Of a stretch of DNA of 8,395 nucleotides, positions 5,930-8,395 are shown piece by piece (position 1 is the first letter of the stretch; every line of letters begins with the position of its first letter). Made by a program: the position numbers and the translations under genes. Origin of the DNA: Chloroflexota bacterium (GTDB lineage Bacteria; Chloroflexota; Dehalococcoidia; Lucifugimonadales; Lucifugimonadaceae); the NCBI GenBank assembly GCA_016210435.1, contig JACQUF010000076.1:1-8395 (forward strand), written 5' to 3'. The notes below the pieces were generated by a model, which saw only the letters and a program-made list of their open reading frames with translations, made no database searches and had not been told where the DNA came from.

Positions 5930-6044
5930 CCGTGGGTCCCGACACCCCCTCCTCTGGGAAGAAGCGAGTTAGAGGGTGGAGGAGGTATCCGATCCCCCGC
6001 CCCCAGGCCCCCGCCCTCCAGGGTCGGGGGTCAACCCTCCCTGG
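5930..6044. repeat. C-rich, repeat-like spacer between icd and mdh
   Basis: About 115 bases of low-complexity, strongly strand-asymmetric sequence (runs of C and CCT on the plus strand). CCTCCTC (5948-5954) can pair with GAGGAGG (5979-5985), and 5991-6041 is a series of C5-6 and G5 runs with CCAGGG/CCCTGG ends. It looks like a degenerate intergenic repeat. I see no clear promoter for mdh in it. Confidence 0.4.
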
Positions 6045-7268
6045 TTACCGCTTCGCTACTGCGCTGTCCTTTGCAACATACTCCTGCCAGCGCGAGTCGA
6101 GCCTCGAATCGCGCACCGTGGCGAGTACGTAGTCCCCGAATTCCTTGGTCGTCGCGCCAGTATCGCGGCCCGTTATCTTGACCTTCTTTTCATACTGGTT
6201 GCAGATCTCGAGTGCCTTGTCCAGCTTGACTCCAAGGTCGCCGTACCCGATATGCGCGAGCAACATCGCCGATGCCTTGAGCATCGATCCCGGGTCGGCG
6301 AACTTTGCCCGGCCCTCCTTGACCATGCGTGGCGCACTGCCGTGGATGGCCTCGAACATCGCGTAACGCTTGCCGATGTTGGCACTGCCCGCGGTCCCCA
6401 CCCCACCTTGAATCTCCGCTGCTTCGTCCGTGATGATGTCGCCCCACATGTTAGGGAGCGCGAAGACCTGGAACTCAGAGCGGCGCGCAGGGTCCAGCAG
6501 CTTCGCAGTGATGATATCGACGTACCAGCCGTCCCAGCTGATTCCGGGATAGCGCTCGGCGACCTTGCGCGCGATATCCAGGAACAGGCCGTCTGTTGTC
6601 TTAAGGATGTTTGCCTTGGTGACGACCGTCACACGCGTCTTGCCGGTCTTCTTTGCATGGGCAAACGCGGCGTCGATGAGGCGCTCTGAGCCGGGGGCAG
6701 AAATGACCCGGAAATCGAAGGCAAGCTCGGACGTCGCCTGCAGGCCTTCACTACCCAACGCGTAGACGTCTTCAGTATTCTCGCGGTAGAAGGTCCAGTC
6801 GATGCCCAGTGCCCGGACGCGGACAGGCCGTACGTTGGCGAACAGGTCGAGCGCTTTCCGCATCGAGACATTGGCGCTTTCGAGGTTCGGCCATGGGTCA
6901 CCCTTTTCGGGCGTGTGGGTGGGCGCCTTGAGCGTCACATGGCAGGTCTTGATCTCGGTCAGGACGTCGTCCGGGATCGATTTCATTTTGGCCGCGCGGT
7001 TCTCGATCGTGAGGCCTTCGATCACCTTGAACTGGACTTTGCCACCCCTGACTTCGCTCTTCAGCAGGTCCTCCAGCACGCGCTGCGCTTCGGCGGTAAT
7101 GAACGGCCCGATGCCGTCGCCGCCGAGCGTGCCGATCGATACAGGGCGGACCCGGGCGAAATCGACCCAGTCGCCCTCCTGCTTTACGCGTTCGATCCGT
7201 TCTGCCTGTTCCTTGACCAGCCTTCCGAAATGTTTCGCGGCCTTATCGATTATTGCCTGGTCGATCAT
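6045..7268 (-). CDS. icd: isocitrate dehydrogenase (isocitrate/isopropylmalate dehydrogenase family)
   Basis: Oxidative decarboxylation of isocitrate to 2-oxoglutarate in the TCA cycle; 407 residues. GDGIGP is at 50-55. The isocitrate-binding segment ESANVSMRK (130-138) gives Ser131, Asn133 and Arg137, followed by Arg147 in NVRPVR and Arg162 in YRENTEDVY with Tyr169, matching the E. coli Ser113/Asn115/Arg119/Arg129/Arg153/Tyr160 set. Lys218 is in VVTKAN; metal-binding Asp251, Asp277 and Asp281 are in VDIIT and GDIITDEAAE. The Ser/Asn pattern supports isocitrate over isopropylmalate. Cofactor choice is unclear: where E. coli has Lys344-Tyr345 (NADP) and NAD enzymes usually have Asp-Ile, this protein has Arg313-Met314. 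The ATG at 7268 is preceded by GAGGGG (7277-7272). It lies 146 bases after the pccB-like gene on the same strand. Confidence 0.9.
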   Translation of the reverse strand: MIDQAIIDKAAKHFGRLVKEQAERIERVKQEGDWVDFARVRPVSIGTLGGDGIGPFITAEAQRVLEDLLKSEVRGGKVQFKVIEGLTIENRAAKMKSIPDDVLTEIKTCHVTLKAPTHTPEKGDPWPNLESANVSMRKALDLFANVRPVRVRALGIDWTFYRENTEDVYALGSEGLQATSELAFDFRVISAPGSERLIDAAFAHAKKTGKTRVTVVTKANILKTTDGLFLDIARKVAERYPGISWDGWYVDIITAKLLDPARRSEFQVFALPNMWGDIITDEAAEIQGGVGTAGSANIGKRYAMFEAIHGSAPRMVKEGRAKFADPGSMLKASAMLLAHIGYGDLGVKLDKALEICNQYEKKVKITGRDTGATTKEFGDYVLATVRDSRLDSRWQEYVAKDSAVAKR

Positions 7269-7271
7269 CTA

Positions 7272-7277
7272 CCCCTC
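7272..7277 (-). promoter_or_regulatory. Shine-Dalgarno site for icd
   Basis: GAGGGG on the minus strand, three bases before the ATG at 7268. A short spacing, but it is the only purine-rich match near this start. Confidence 0.4.
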
Positions 7278-7357
7278 ACTCTTACCCTTGCTCAAGTATC
7301 TTCGACAGGTGTTTTTTTCCGCTCTGCGGCACGTCCCGCGACTCCTTCTTTGCCCTT

Positions 7358-7378
7358 CCGCCCGAATCAATCGGGAGG
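7358..7378. repeat. small inverted repeat between pccB-like gene and icd
   Basis: CC-G-CCCGA-ATCAA-TCGGG-A-GG forms a five-base stem extended by two pairs across a mismatch, 37-57 bases past the carboxyltransferase stop. No U-tract follows in the direction of transcription. It could be a weak terminator or mRNA-end structure. The rest of the 7269-7414 gap shows no other recognisable element. Confidence 0.35.
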
Positions 7379-7414
7379 GGAGGGAGGCCATGCATGCCAG
7401 CGGGAGGTGAGACG

Positions 7415-8395
7415 CTACAGCGGGATATTTCCGTGCTTCTTGGGCGGCGCCTGATCCACTTTGGTTTCGAGCATCCGCAGGGCCCGGATCACCGCCGGCC
7501 TGGTATCCGCGGGGTCGATCACGTCGTCGATGAACCCCCGCTGGGCCGCGATGTACGGATTGGCGAACTTTTCGCGGTATTCGTTGATTAGCTCTGACCT
7601 CTTGCCGGCCTGATCTGCTGCTTCGCTTATCTCCACTCTGTGAATGATGTTGACGGCGCCGTCTGGCCCCATGACCGCGATCTCTGCTGACGGCCATGCA
7701 AGGTTGACGTCGCCCCGAAGGTGCTTGCTTCCCATGACGATGTAGGCCCCGCCGTAGGCCTTGCGGGTGATCACCGTCACCTTGGGCACGGTCGCTTCCG
7801 CGTACGCATAGATCAACTTTGCGCCATGCCGGATTATTCCGCCGAATTCCTGCGCCGTGCCCGGCATGAAGCCCGGTACGTCAACCAGCGTTACTAGCGG
7901 CACGTTGAAGGCGTCGCAGAATCGAACGAAGCGCGCGGCCTTGTCCGAAGCGTCGATGTCGAGCACGCCCGCGAGATACGAAGGCTGCTGCGCAACGATG
8001 CCGACTGGCCTCCCGTCCATCCGCGCGAACGCGCAGATGATGTTGGGTGCGTACCGTTCATGGACAGGCAGCAGGATCCCGCTGTCGACGATGAGCCGGA
8101 TGACTTCGTACATGTCGTACGCTTGCGAAGGGTCATCGGGCACCAGCTTTGCAAGCGATTCATCACGGCGCTCCGCATCATCGAAAGGCGGGACCGCGGG
8201 CGGCGACTCAGTGTTGTTCGATGGCAGATACGAGAGCAGCGCTCTCACGTGCTCGTAGCAGGACTTCTCGTCCGACGAAACGAAATGGGCGACGCCGCTA
8301 CGCGTGGCATGCATCTGTGCGCCGCCCAGGTCTTCGAGCGTTACCTGCTCGCCCGTGACGGCCTTCACTACGTCCGGGCCGGTGATATACATCTG
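7415..8395 (-). CDS. pccB: propionyl-CoA (acyl-CoA) carboxylase, carboxyltransferase beta subunit, truncated by the window edge
   Basis: Carboxyltransferase subunit that moves CO2 from carboxybiotin to an acyl-CoA, probably propionyl-CoA, giving methylmalonyl-CoA. The frame is open to the window end, so 326 C-terminal residues are present of roughly 510-530 in the family. Recognisable blocks are TGPDVVKAVTGE, ATRSGVAHF, the second crotonase-like domain FVDVPGFMPGT-type region (here LVDVPGFMPGTAQEFGG with the oxyanion-hole glycines), RHGAKLIYAYAEATVPK, RKAYGGAYIVMGSKHLRGD and AWPSAEIAVMG. At the position after GGAY, where human PccB has Asp, this protein has Ile (codon 7739-7741); this residue affects acyl-chain preference in Streptomyces enzymes, so acetyl- or butyryl-CoA use is possible. 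The biotin carboxylase/carrier subunit is not in the window. Stop TAG at 7417-7415, then icd on the same strand. Confidence 0.92.
   Translation of the reverse strand, partial: QMYITGPDVVKAVTGEQVTLEDLGGAQMHATRSGVAHFVSSDEKSCYEHVRALLSYLPSNNTESPPAVPPFDDAERRDESLAKLVPDDPSQAYDMYEVIRLIVDSGILLPVHERYAPNIICAFARMDGRPVGIVAQQPSYLAGVLDIDASDKAARFVRFCDAFNVPLVTLVDVPGFMPGTAQEFGGIIRHGAKLIYAYAEATVPKVTVITRKAYGGAYIVMGSKHLRGDVNLAWPSAEIAVMGPDGAVNIIHRVEISEAADQAGKRSELINEYREKFANPYIAAQRGFIDDVIDPADTRPAVIRALRMLETKVDQAPPKKHGNIPL

Noticed and set aside
5976..6689. Plus-strand open frame (237 codons) opposite icd
   Set aside because: Antisense shadow of a well-supported icd gene with full catalytic motifs on the minus strand.
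7312..7318. Run of seven T on the plus strand as an intrinsic terminator
   Set aside because: No hairpin stands immediately before it on the plus strand, no plus-strand gene ends there, and on the transcribed minus strand it is an A-run.
6915..7454. Plus-strand open frames opposite the icd start and pccB end
   Set aside because: Shadow translation with no recognisable domain or ribosome site; the minus-strand genes explain the region.
7269..7697. Minus-strand open frame (142 codons) overlapping the end of pccB
   Set aside because: Arg/Gly-rich alternative frame of the conserved carboxyltransferase C-terminus; no family resemblance.
1..8395. CRISPR array, tRNA, rRNA or riboswitch
   Set aside because: No regularly spaced direct repeats and no recognisable tRNA arms or conserved RNA cores were seen on either strand by eye.

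Overview
The window is a GC-rich (roughly 60%) stretch of chromosomal DNA from a free-living bacterium. Its core is central carbon metabolism with short, repeat-laden gaps. I cannot name the phylum from sequence alone. The SdhABE-type succinate dehydrogenase, the LDH-like malate dehydrogenase and the dispersed intergenic repeats suggest an uncultured, environmental, non-enteric lineage, but this is inference.

Layout. Positions 1-3408 (+) hold a tightly overlapping sdhA (5' end outside the window), sdhB, sdhE set. It encodes a non-classical (type E-like) succinate:quinone oxidoreductase or fumarate reductase, with a CCG-domain (HdrB-like) subunit in place of a haem-binding membrane anchor. No sdhF or sdhC/D follows. 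Positions 3409-4462 are accessory: a decayed C-terminal piece of a REP-associated tyrosine transposase with a perfect hairpin inside it, a small HEPN-like protein gene (3639-4091, +), and about 370 bases of repeat-type intergenic DNA. Positions 4463-4840 (-) are an N-terminally truncated, doubly frameshifted trehalose-6-phosphate phosphatase remnant. Positions 4970-8395 (-) carry, in transcription order, the 3' part of an acyl-CoA carboxylase carboxyltransferase gene (pccB-like), an isocitrate dehydrogenase (icd) and a malate dehydrogenase (mdh).

How they work together. Isocitrate dehydrogenase, succinate dehydrogenase and malate dehydrogenase catalyse three of the oxidative TCA-cycle steps. 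Propionyl-CoA carboxylase makes methylmalonyl-CoA, which drains to succinyl-CoA and so into the same cycle. The two sets of genes converge on the 3.4-4.97 kb segment, which has collected mobile-element debris and a dead gene.

I do not see a convincing undescribed multi-gene system. The points most worth a second look are the cysteine pattern of SdhB and SdhE (an extra cluster Cys in SdhB and a lost Cys in the first CCG motif of SdhE), the apparent lack of a membrane subunit, the compensating frameshifts in the otsB remnant, the HEPN-like protein without its histidine, and an Ile at a substrate-selectivity position of the carboxylase.
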